This document shows, one piece after another, positions 54,502 to 62,039 of a stretch of 64,000 bases of DNA (position 1 is the first letter of the stretch; each line of letters opens with the position of its first letter). The notes below the pieces were generated by a model, which worked only from the letters and a program-made list of their open reading frames with translations, searched no databases and was not told the DNA's origin. The DNA is taken from contig DATDPU010000148.1 in the NCBI GenBank assembly GCA_035292585.1, positions 1 to 64,000 of the forward strand. The letters run 5' to 3'. Position numbers and translations under genes: made by a program. Source of the DNA: DASSFZ01 sp035292585 (GTDB lineage Bacteria; Chloroflexota; Anaerolineae; Fen-1058).

Positions 54502-55764
54502 ATGAACCAGCCCCATACTGCCTTGCTGCATTACACCGCGCCGCCCGTCGTGGGCGGCGTCGAGGCTGTGATCCAGGCCCAGGCACGGGCCTTTCTGCAT
54601 GCGGGATATCCCGTCAGCGTCATCACCGGCCGGGGCGATGCCTCAGTCCTACCGCCCGAAGCTGGATTCAACTTGATCCCAGAGCTGGATTCGCGCCATC
54701 CTGCTATCAGCGATATCCATTCGGCATTGGAGCAAGGCGGCGCGCCGCCGGGGTTCGACGAGATGGTGGCGCAGCTGCAGCGAGACTTGTCGCCGGTTTT
54801 GGCTCGATTCGACGCCGTCATCATTCACAACATCTTCACCAAGCACTTCAACCTGCCCTTGACGGCTGCGCTCCATAACCTGCTCGACCAGGGTATCCTC
54901 CGGCGCTGTATCGCCTGGTGTCACGACTTCAGCTGGACCAGCCCGAACTCCCGCCCCAAACTTCACGCCGGACATCCGTGGGACCTTTTGCGGACGTATC
55001 GCTCGGATGTGATCTACGTCGTCGTGTCAGAAGAAAGACAACAGGTCCTGGCCGACCTGTTCAACTGCCCGCCGGAACGAATTCGCGTGATTTACAACGG
55101 GGTCGATCCTGAAACGTTGTTAGGGCTATCTCCGGCGGGTCGTGCGCTGATCCAACGCCTGGGTCTCCTGGAGAGCGCGCTGGTGTTACTGATGCCGGTG
55201 CGCGTCACGCGGGCGAAGAACATCGAGTATGCGTTGCGCGTCGCCGCCGCCTTGAAGACGCGCGGTTGCCGCGCCAAGCTCATCGTGACCGGCCCGCCCG
55301 ACCCGCACGACGCGCAGCGCATGCGCTATTTCCAATCGTTGCAAGGCTTGCGCCGAGAGCTGAATGTCGAACAGGAAGCCCGCTTCGTGTTTGAGGCTGG
55401 CCCGGACCCGGCTCAACCTTTCTATATCGATGAACAAGTCGTCGCCGAACTGTTCCGGGCCAGCGACGTGATGTTCATGCCCAGCCACCGCGAGGGCTTC
55501 GGGATGCCTGTGCTGGAAGCCGGGCTGATTGGCAGGCCGGTGGTATGCACCGACGTTCCGGCGGCGCGCGAGATCGGCGGCGCGGACGTTACCCTCTTCG
55601 ACGCGGCCGAAGACCCCGCGCGCCTGGCCGATCGACTTCTGGAATGGGCCGAACATGATCGCCTGCATCGCTTGCGCCGTCGGGTGCAGCAAAACTACAC
55701 CTGGCAAGCGATCTTCCATCGCGACATCGAACCCTTGCTGAGGACTGATGGATCGATTGGATGA
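54502..55764 (+). CDS. Glycosyltransferase family 4 in the trehalose-type locus
   Basis: 420 residues of the GT-B fold. N-terminal GGVEAVIQAQA (about 18-28), CHDFSWTSP in the middle, PVRVTRAKNIEYAL, and EGFGMPVLEAGLIG with the EX7E pattern (about 335). Its acceptor is not known. In other bacteria such an enzyme between GT20 and HAD genes could make a trehalose, mannosylglucosylglycerate or related solute; this is inference. It is separated from GT20 by 150 bases with a small palindrome and overlaps the phosphatase gene by 4 bases (ATGA). Confidence 0.82.
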   Translation: MNQPHTALLHYTAPPVVGGVEAVIQAQARAFLHAGYPVSVITGRGDASVLPPEAGFNLIPELDSRHPAISDIHSALEQGGAPPGFDEMVAQLQRDLSPVLARFDAVIIHNIFTKHFNLPLTAALHNLLDQGILRRCIAWCHDFSWTSPNSRPKLHAGHPWDLLRTYRSDVIYVVVSEERQQVLADLFNCPPERIRVIYNGVDPETLLGLSPAGRALIQRLGLLESALVLLMPVRVTRAKNIEYALRVAAALKTRGCRAKLIVTGPPDPHDAQRMRYFQSLQGLRRELNVEQEARFVFEAGPDPAQPFYIDEQVVAELFRASDVMFMPSHREGFGMPVLEAGLIGRPVVCTDVPAAREIGGADVTLFDAAEDPARLADRLLEWAEHDRLHRLRRRVQQNYTWQAIFHRDIEPLLRTDGSIG

Positions 55765-56576
55765 GATGCACGCCTGAGCAGGTGCTGCAGCGGCTGATCC
55801 AGGCCGAACGCCGTTGGCTGTTCCTGGACTACGATGGCACGCTCGACGAATTCGCGCCGACACCCGATCACGTCTTGCCCAACCCGGAAGTGATCGAGCT
55901 GGTCACCCGCCTATCGCGCTGCCCGCATACTCGCGTCGTCGTGCTCAGCGGGCGGCGACTCGGCCACGTCCTGTCGCTGTTGCCCGTGCCAGGTGTGCTC
56001 CTCGCCGGCGCCTACGGCATCGAGCTGCACTTACCGGATGGGGAGCGGCTGGCGCGAGCGACGTATGATGCCGTTCGGCCGGCGCTAGAGAACCTCAAAC
56101 CGCGTTGGGCGCAGCTGATCGCCGGTCGGCAGGGTTTCAGCTTGGAAGACAAAATTTGGGCGCTGGCGCTGCATGCCCGTTTTGCCGAAGCGCGCGAAGC
56201 GGAAGCCGTGCTCAGTGTCGCACGCGCGGCGGCAACGGAAGCGCTGTCCGCCGGGCCATTTCGCCTGTTGGGCGGACACAGGTTCCTCGAAGTCGGGCCA
56301 AAACTCGCCCACAAGGGTGAGACGGTGCGCTATATCTTCGAGCGTTATCCCTGGCCGGGCGCGCTATCCGTTTATGTAGGCGATGACGATAAAGACGAAG
56401 AGGCGTTTGAGGTGATCAAGGCGCACGGGGGCATACCGATCCTGGCGGCCAGCGAGCCGCGCGCGACACACGCCGATTGCCGGCTGGAGTCGCCCCAGCG
56501 TGTGCGCGAGTGGTTGAGCGTTCTGGTCGAGCACCTCGGCCCGAACGGCGACAGCGCCCCAAGTGAGCGCTGGTAG
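55761..56576 (+). CDS. otsB: Trehalose-6-phosphate phosphatase (HAD-IIB)
   Basis: 271 residues. HAD motif I is FLDYDGTLDE (about 21-30), motif II VVVLSGRRL, the cap Lys region includes HKGETVRYIF, and motif III/IV is YVGDDDKDEEAFEVI. The length is normal for OtsB. It hydrolyses the phosphate from the GT20 product. ATGA overlap with the preceding glycosyltransferase shows translational coupling, so the four genes from 51054 likely form one operon for making and turning over a solute. Confidence 0.9.
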   Translation: MRCTPEQVLQRLIQAERRWLFLDYDGTLDEFAPTPDHVLPNPEVIELVTRLSRCPHTRVVVLSGRRLGHVLSLLPVPGVLLAGAYGIELHLPDGERLARATYDAVRPALENLKPRWAQLIAGRQGFSLEDKIWALALHARFAEAREAEAVLSVARAAATEALSAGPFRLLGGHRFLEVGPKLAHKGETVRYIFERYPWPGALSVYVGDDDKDEEAFEVIKAHGGIPILAASEPRATHADCRLESPQRVREWLSVLVEHLGPNGDSAPSERW

Positions 56577-56591
56577 TGCAAGCGCTGATGC

Positions 56592-56660
56592 GCCCTCTCC
56601 CTCGAGGGAGACGATAGCACCCGTAGCGAAGCGGAGTGGTGGGGCTGGGGTGAGGGTGAA
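56592..56660. repeat. Short GAGGG/CCCTC intergenic repeat
   Basis: CCCTCTCCCTCGAGGGAG is followed by a GC-rich piece ending GGGGCTGGGGTGAGGG. It is of the type widespread between bacterial genes. It sits between the convergent phosphatase and ROK kinase genes. Confidence 0.45.
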
Positions 56661-56669
56661 ATCCAGCTC

Positions 56670-57584
56670 TTATGCCGGCGGGCCTTCGATCAAGTTTTTC
56701 GCCAGCGCGACCGCGCCTAGCACACCCGCACGATCCCGCAGGGTAGGGGGAACGATGTAGGAGTCGATGTGATCGATCATCTGAGGTGATTGAACGTATC
56801 CATTCAACAACTGCGGTATGTTTCGACGGATCAAAGGAAATAACTCGTCGCGCTGCATCACGCCGCCGCCCAGGACGATCCGCTGAGGCGAAAAACTGAG
56901 AATCAGGTTGACCAGCGCCAGGGCGATGGTGTGCGCCTCTAATTCCCAGGCCGGGTGGTCGGCCGGTAAAGTTTCGGCGGGCTGGCCCCAGCGCTGTTGT
57001 AGAGCCGGGCCGGAAGCCAGTCCTTCAAAACAATCGCCGTGGAAAGGACAGCTGCCGGGGAAAGGATCGCGCTCCCGATCGTGCGGGATCAGCAAATGAC
57101 CTGCCTCTGGGTGAACCAGGCCGTGCAAGGGAGCTCCCTGACAGATGATGCCAACCCCGATGCCGGTCCCGATGGTCACGTAAATCGCCGGGTCCGAGTC
57201 CCGAGCCGCGCCCCAGCGATATTCGCCCAGCGCCGCCGCATTCACATCGGTATCGAATGCCAGCGGGACGCCAAGCGCCTGTTGCACACGACCGAGAATA
57301 TCGGTGCTCGCCCAACCGGGTTTGGGCGTGGTGGTGATGAATCCGTACGTGGGCGAGTTCGGGGCCAGGTCGACCGGCCCGAAAGAACCCAGCCCGATCG
57401 CGGCCAGGGGTGTCTCTTGGACGATCGGCTTGAAAAACGTCACTGCCCGATTGATCGTTTCGGCCGGATCGGTCGTCGGAAAACGGGTCTCGGCGCGTAG
57501 ATCGTGCGGGCCGGCGGCGACAGCGCACACAAATTTCGTGCCGCCCGCCTCGATCCCCCCGTAAAGGTTCATCGCCTTTTGCAT
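56670..57584 (-). CDS. ROK-family sugar kinase, fructokinase-like
   Basis: About 304 residues from ATG 57584 (AAGGTGAG upstream); a GTG at 57593 and ATG at 57572 are alternatives. The N-terminal phosphate loop GIEAGGTKF, GLGSFGPVDL, the DTDVNAAALGEY region and GTGIGVGII belong to ROK kinases. The zinc motif HPEAGH...CPFHGDCFEGLASG with three Cys and His is the fructokinase variant (ScrK/GmuE group). It phosphorylates fructose or glucose with ATP, plausibly feeding the neighbouring sugar locus. Its start touches repeat R1 copy 3. Confidence 0.88.
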   Translation of the reverse strand: MQKAMNLYGGIEAGGTKFVCAVAAGPHDLRAETRFPTTDPAETINRAVTFFKPIVQETPLAAIGLGSFGPVDLAPNSPTYGFITTTPKPGWASTDILGRVQQALGVPLAFDTDVNAAALGEYRWGAARDSDPAIYVTIGTGIGVGIICQGAPLHGLVHPEAGHLLIPHDRERDPFPGSCPFHGDCFEGLASGPALQQRWGQPAETLPADHPAWELEAHTIALALVNLILSFSPQRIVLGGGVMQRDELFPLIRRNIPQLLNGYVQSPQMIDHIDSYIVPPTLRDRAGVLGAVALAKNLIEGPPA

Positions 57585-57592
57585 CTCACTCA

Positions 57593-57713
57593 CTCACCTT
57601 ACGCAGTTTGCTCCCCGACCGCGTCCCACACGCCGGCGGTCGGGTGAAGGGCTGGAAACGCCCGCGCGGACGCGGGCTTAGAGCGAGGTTGAACGGCGGC
57701 TGCGTAAGGTGAG
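57593..57713 (-). repeat. Palindromic repeat R1, copy 3 (inverted)
   Basis: Ends CTCACCTTACGCAG and CTGCGTAAGGTGAG pair perfectly (14 bp). Its interior carries CTCCCCGACCGCG, the reverse complement of the block in copies 1 and 2, so it is inverted relative to them. It fills the gap upstream of the ROK kinase, whose possible GTG start lies on its left end. Confidence 0.83.
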
Positions 57714-57803
57714 TCACTCATGCGTAGGTAGTATAGCATGGATGGAAAGAGCAAAGGCCTCCGAGGTCTGTGTAGAGACTTCGGAGGTCCTGAGCGAGGT
57801 GAA

Positions 57804-59330
57804 TCAGGCAACCGCCGCCGGCTGCATGTGGAACGCGGGACGCGGTGTACCGATCTCCTTGAGGATGCGCTCAGTCGTCAGGCGCGCCGATAGAAGCACG
57901 ATCGGCAGGCCGGCGCCTGGATGCGTGCTGCTGCCCGCGAAGTATAGGTTGCGGTAGCGGGAATGCCGATTGTGCGGCCGCAGGTAGCCGACCTGCCAGA
58001 AGTTGTGGCTGAGGCCGAACGCCGCGCCTTTCGCCAGGTTGTATTGCGCGGCCCAATCGCGCGGGATGTAGCTGATTTCGAACTTCAAACGCCGCTCCAG
58101 GTCCGCCAGGCCCAGCTGCGCCAAGCGGTTCAATACGGTCGATCGGGCGCGCGCGCGCCGCTCTTCCCAATCCTGTGCGGCGGAGTCGCTCAGATGGCCG
58201 ACGGGGACGAGCACGAACAGCGAATCGTGGCCGGCAGGCGCGGCCGCCGGATCGATGCGGGCCGGCGCGTGGACGTAGAAGCTTGGCTCGTCGGGCAAGG
58301 CATGGTCGATGAAGATGCGGTCGAAACTGCTGCGATAATCGCCGGACAGAAAGACGTTGTGACAGCCGAGTTCCGGGTAGACCTTGTCAACACCCCAATA
58401 GAACATGATCGCCGAGCAGGTGTATTGCAATCGATCCAGCCGATTGGCGGCGGGCCGGTCGGGTAAGAGATCGCGGTAGACGTAGGGCAGGTCGGCGTTG
58501 GCGACGATCACATCTGCGCTCAGCTGCGCACCATCTTCCAGGCGGACGCCGGCCGCGCGGTTGCCCTCGACTTCGATCTGCTTGACCGGCGCATTGTACA
58601 TGAACCGCACGCCGTGGGCGGCGGCGATAGAGGCGAGGCTCTCGATCACGCGATACAGCCCGCCCATCGGGAACCACACGCCGTCGGCGAGCTCGGTGTA
58701 TTGCAGCAGCGAGTAGGTGGCCGGCGCAGCGTATGGGCTTAATCCCAGGTACATGTTCTGGAACGTGAACGCCGCCTTGAGGTGCGGATCGCTGAAGTAA
58801 TGGCCGACGTTGTCGTAGTGTTTGACCAGCGCCTTTAGCTGAAACAACAGCGGCAGGTTTTGCAGGCTGAAGTATTGCAGCAAGTTGTAGAAGTTGCGCC
58901 CGACGAAGCTTTTGAGCGACACGCGGTAATGCCGCTCGCCCTCGACCAGGTAGCGCAGCAACCCGTTGAAGCTGCCCGGTTCGATCGCTTCGAGCTGGTC
59001 TTGCAGGGCGTTCAGATCGCCGGTGAGCGCCAGCTGCGCATCGTCGCCGAAGCGGATGCGGTAGGTGGGGTCGATGCGGCGCAGGTCCAAGTGATCTTCC
59101 ATGCGCTCGCCCAGGTCGGCATACGTCTGGGCGAACACTTCGGGCATCAGGAATAGCGTCGCGCCGGTATCGAAGCGGTGTCCCGCGCGCGCGATTTGGC
59201 CGCAGCGCCCGCCGGGCAGCGACGTTTTTTCGAGCACGGTGACCGAGTAGCCGCTGCGCGCCAGACGCGCCGCAGTCGCGATACCGCCGATGCCCGCGCC
59301 GATGACGAGTGCGCTTGGACGTGAAGACAT
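57804..59330 (-). CDS. crtI: Phytoene desaturase/CrtI-family carotenoid desaturase
   Basis: 508 residues from ATG 59330 (AGGAG upstream). N-terminal FAD-binding VIGAGIGGIATA (9-20) is followed by the family start EKTSLPGGRCG. The C-terminal signature AGSSTHPGAGLPIVLLSARL is typical of CrtI/CrtN. It desaturates phytoene towards lycopene in the membrane. It starts 11 bases after the lycopene cyclase gene and is last in the crtB-crtY-crtI operon. The precise number of desaturation steps is not readable from sequence. Confidence 0.92.
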   Translation of the reverse strand: MSSRPSALVIGAGIGGIATAARLARSGYSVTVLEKTSLPGGRCGQIARAGHRFDTGATLFLMPEVFAQTYADLGERMEDHLDLRRIDPTYRIRFGDDAQLALTGDLNALQDQLEAIEPGSFNGLLRYLVEGERHYRVSLKSFVGRNFYNLLQYFSLQNLPLLFQLKALVKHYDNVGHYFSDPHLKAAFTFQNMYLGLSPYAAPATYSLLQYTELADGVWFPMGGLYRVIESLASIAAAHGVRFMYNAPVKQIEVEGNRAAGVRLEDGAQLSADVIVANADLPYVYRDLLPDRPAANRLDRLQYTCSAIMFYWGVDKVYPELGCHNVFLSGDYRSSFDRIFIDHALPDEPSFYVHAPARIDPAAAPAGHDSLFVLVPVGHLSDSAAQDWEERRARARSTVLNRLAQLGLADLERRLKFEISYIPRDWAAQYNLAKGAAFGLSHNFWQVGYLRPHNRHSRYRNLYFAGSSTHPGAGLPIVLLSARLTTERILKEIGTPRPAFHMQPAAVA

Positions 59331-59341
59331 GAGTTCTCCTT

Positions 59342-60484
59342 TTATATTCTCCGCAACACTTTCAATCGCATGAATGCCTGCACGAATATCCCCGGCGGCA
59401 GCGAGGCCATCAACGCCAGGTTTTCCAGCGGCGAAGTGACCTCGTCCAGGAACCGGAAAATCCGCTCGATCGAATTGCGCTTGAACAGCGCGGTAAAGAT
59501 CGGCCTGAGCTGCGCGCCGCGCCGATACATGACATTCAGCATCAGCGAATCGCACAGCCGGAAGAACCGCCGATCGCTTGGGACGGCGAAGGGATGCCCG
59601 GCGCGCAGCAGCGATTCGACCAGGGCTGCCGAATCGCGCTGGATGCGGGTGAAGGCATAGCCCGACGAGGGCTTGACCCGGCCGCCCCGCGCGCCGATGC
59701 TCATCACGCGCCGCCCAATCCGGCGGGGGAACGGTTGATCCGTCATCGGGTTGACGCCGCCCTCTTCCGCCACGATGCGATACGCGCTAATCTCTAAGAC
59801 GGTCTCAAGATAGGTCTTCAAGATCGATGCGTAGTCGTCTCGGCTTGTCAGCACGCACTCTACCAGCGCGCGCCGCTCGGACAGCGGGAGCACATACAAG
59901 AATCGCATCTCGTCGTTTTGCGGCGTCCGAAAATCGAGAAAGGTGGCGGCGCGTGTATCGAATGCGGCGTCCGGCGTTTCGATCTCCCAGCCTGTGAAAT
60001 GCTGTCGCAGCTGATGGTACCGGGCCGGGTCCGGCTGCCAGCTGGATGAGTCGAAGCGGCTGTCGAAGACCCACTGCCCGGCGACCGTCCGGCCATCGAC
60101 CCACACCCGCGCTTCGTCGGCGCCGTCCTCGATGCGCGTGATGTTGCCCTGTAGCAGTTGGGCGTTGGCGCAAGTCGAAAGTTCGCGCCGGATGCACTGA
60201 TAGAAATCGACGGCCCGGATCATGTTGTAGCGATAGTGTCCCAGGTCGATGACTTGCTCGAAGTCTTCACCGGCGAAGCGGAGCTGGCGCCACGCGCGGT
60301 GCACGAGGTCGTCAAACAGGGTCGGTTGCTCGCTCCAGAAGCACAACGTGCGATCATTTCGATCCTTGGCGTCCTGATCGACGATCAGGATCGAGCGCTC
60401 GCGCAACGGGCTGCGCAGCAGATGGCGGGCCAGGCTCAGCCCGGCCACGCCGCCCCCGGCGATAATGAAGTCGTAGCGTGTCAT
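59342..60484 (-). CDS. crtY: Lycopene cyclase, CrtY type
   Basis: About 380 residues from ATG 60484; a TTG at 60499 is an alternative, and neither has a strong ribosome-binding site. FAD/NAD-binding IIAGGGVAGLSLA is near the N-terminus. DRTLCFW (about 50), FLDFRTPQ and GARGGRVKPSSGYAF are the characteristic blocks of the bacterial CrtY beta-cyclases. It forms beta-ionone rings on lycopene, giving gamma- or beta-carotene. The cyclase sits between synthase and desaturase on one transcript, which suggests a complete short pathway to cyclic carotenoids. Confidence 0.9.
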   Translation of the reverse strand: MTRYDFIIAGGGVAGLSLARHLLRSPLRERSILIVDQDAKDRNDRTLCFWSEQPTLFDDLVHRAWRQLRFAGEDFEQVIDLGHYRYNMIRAVDFYQCIRRELSTCANAQLLQGNITRIEDGADEARVWVDGRTVAGQWVFDSRFDSSSWQPDPARYHQLRQHFTGWEIETPDAAFDTRAATFLDFRTPQNDEMRFLYVLPLSERRALVECVLTSRDDYASILKTYLETVLEISAYRIVAEEGGVNPMTDQPFPRRIGRRVMSIGARGGRVKPSSGYAFTRIQRDSAALVESLLRAGHPFAVPSDRRFFRLCDSLMLNVMYRRGAQLRPIFTALFKRNSIERIFRFLDEVTSPLENLALMASLPPGIFVQAFMRLKVLRRI

Positions 60485-60512
60485 GTTAAGGCGTGTCAAC
60501 TGCGTGTTGATT

Positions 60513-60556
60513 ACCTGCTACCTGTGTACTTGTACACGGGTAAACAGGTAGCAGGT
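60513..60556 (-). promoter_or_regulatory. Perfect inverted repeat between crtB and crtY
   Basis: A 13-bp perfect arm, ACCTGCTACCTGT and ACAGGTAGCAGGT, encloses 18 bases with a further GTAC/GTAC mini-stem. It fills the gap between the stop of crtB and the start of crtY. It could be an internal attenuator, an mRNA-stability hairpin or a dispersed element. No T-tract follows on the minus strand. Confidence 0.6.
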
Positions 60557-60563
60557 ATACAGG

Positions 60564-61505
60564 TTAATGGGCGCGCCGCCAGATACCGGGCAACCGGCGC
60601 AGTTTTCCAAAACCGCTCACGCGCGCGCGGCGGTTGAACACATCGTAGTCGTGTGCTTCGATGTCGTCGAGGATCGCGCGATAGAGTTCAGCAGCGGCGG
60701 CGACGGCGAAGCGCCCATCCGAGTTCAGCACCGCGATGCCCGGTTGCGCCTCGGCATACAGGCGCCGGTTGCGCTCGATCTGAAAGCGCATAAAGGCGCG
60801 CCAGCGATCGTCCACGCGCCCGGCGGCCAGGTCGGCTTCGGTCAGGCCGTAGGCGGCGAGCTCTTCCGCCGGCAGGTAGACGCGACCCGCTCGCCCGTCC
60901 TCGCCGACATCGCGCAAGATGTTGGTGAGCTGCAGCGCCACGCCGAGCTTGATCGCATACGGAATGGCCTGCGCAGTGGAGAAGCCGATGATGTGCATGC
61001 TCATCAGCCCGACGGTGGATGCTACGCCATACGCGTAAGCGGCCAATTCCTCGAAGACGCGGTAGCGGATCGGGCGCAAGTCGCGCGCCACGCCGTCGAT
61101 GAGTTGCTCGGCGTAACGCTGCGGGATGCGATAGCGCAGCCGCGTGTCGGTCCACGCCAGGGCGACGAGATCGCTGCGCGGCGGCTCGGACGACAACGCG
61201 CGCTGCCGCCAGATCGCCAGGGAGGTCTCGGCGTCGCAGCAGGGGCAATCGACGATGTTGTCGCTCACGCGGCAGAAGGCGTATAGCGCGCGCATGGCCC
61301 GCCGCTTGTCGGCCGGCAGCAGGCGCGTCGCCAGATCGAACGATTTGCTGTGCGCGGCGGTCACCGCTTCGCAGAAGGCGTACGCGCGATTGAGCAGGGC
61401 TGTGTCACGCGCCCGGGTGGGGGAAACGGTGACGACGGAGTGCCAGGCTTCATAGGCGCGCGCGAGCAAAGTGTGTTCCCAGGTCTGTGGCGATAAAGTG
61501 GGCAT
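60564..61505 (-). CDS. crtB: Phytoene/squalene synthase family (phytoene synthase)
   Basis: 313 residues. The first Asp-rich motif is in RVSDNIVDCP (D-x-x-x-D variant), the second in NILRDVGEDGRAGRVYLP (DxxxD). SFDLATRLLP, MRALYAFCR and the ALQLTN block also match phytoene synthases. It condenses two geranylgeranyl diphosphates to phytoene and is the committed step of carotenoid synthesis. First gene of the minus-strand crtB-crtY-crtI operon. A squalene-type product cannot be excluded, but the crtI/crtY neighbours make phytoene much more likely. Confidence 0.92.
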   Translation of the reverse strand: MPTLSPQTWEHTLLARAYEAWHSVVTVSPTRARDTALLNRAYAFCEAVTAAHSKSFDLATRLLPADKRRAMRALYAFCRVSDNIVDCPCCDAETSLAIWRQRALSSEPPRSDLVALAWTDTRLRYRIPQRYAEQLIDGVARDLRPIRYRVFEELAAYAYGVASTVGLMSMHIIGFSTAQAIPYAIKLGVALQLTNILRDVGEDGRAGRVYLPAEELAAYGLTEADLAAGRVDDRWRAFMRFQIERNRRLYAEAQPGIAVLNSDGRFAVAAAAELYRAILDDIEAHDYDVFNRRARVSGFGKLRRLPGIWRRAH

Positions 61506-62039
61506 GGCGATGTTTCGGCTAATAGAGCGGTTCCCGGATAGTATGGCAGTGACGGCTCGCTATCACATCCGACAGATGGAGGGATTCGTCTAATCCTTTG
61601 GCCTTATTCGTATCGATCAAATTAGACAGCCATCATCCGATTTGTTATGCCGTTCTTCAGCAGTAGCATTACATAGCCTTAAACCGGTTGAGCTGTCATC
61701 TGCCGGAAGATAGAATTGGGGGTTTAAAGCGATGTATTGGGTTAGCCGCATCCAAAGCCCAAGCGGATAGGCCACCGGGTCGGGTCTGGTGGAGGGACGT
61801 GCGCTTGGGTTGTCAGGGCGGAGTCGAGCGAGCTTATCGGCTTGGTTTTGATGGGTAGCGTAGGGCCTTGTGCCCATCCAACGCCCAGGAAGGGCTATGT
61901 TGCAGCCCATCAATCTCAGCTGGCCTGACCCGCTAGAAATGCATTAGAAATGAAACGGATCGGCACGTGGGCGCGGAATTAGTGGTAGAATTGACTCGCA
62001 TAATCCGGGTAGTTTAGCCAAGCATGAGGTAGCATAGCT
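61506..62039. other. Divergent intergenic region with repeat R3
   Basis: Promoter region between the carotenoid operon (-) and the ClpC gene (+). It contains R3 copy 4 at 61850-61912 and a TTGACT at 61991. No gene or clear operator was found; small frames here are made from the repeat. Confidence 0.55.
61850..61912 (+). repeat. Inverted-repeat element R3, copy 4
   Basis: GATGGG pairs with CCCATC at the ends; the interior has GTAGCGTAGGGCCTTGTGCC and GGGCTATGTTGC, matching the copies at 33142-33288, and shorter than them. Confidence 0.72.

Noticed and set aside
61617..61913. Small frames upstream of clpC
   Set aside because: They are made largely from repeat R3 and have no start signal.
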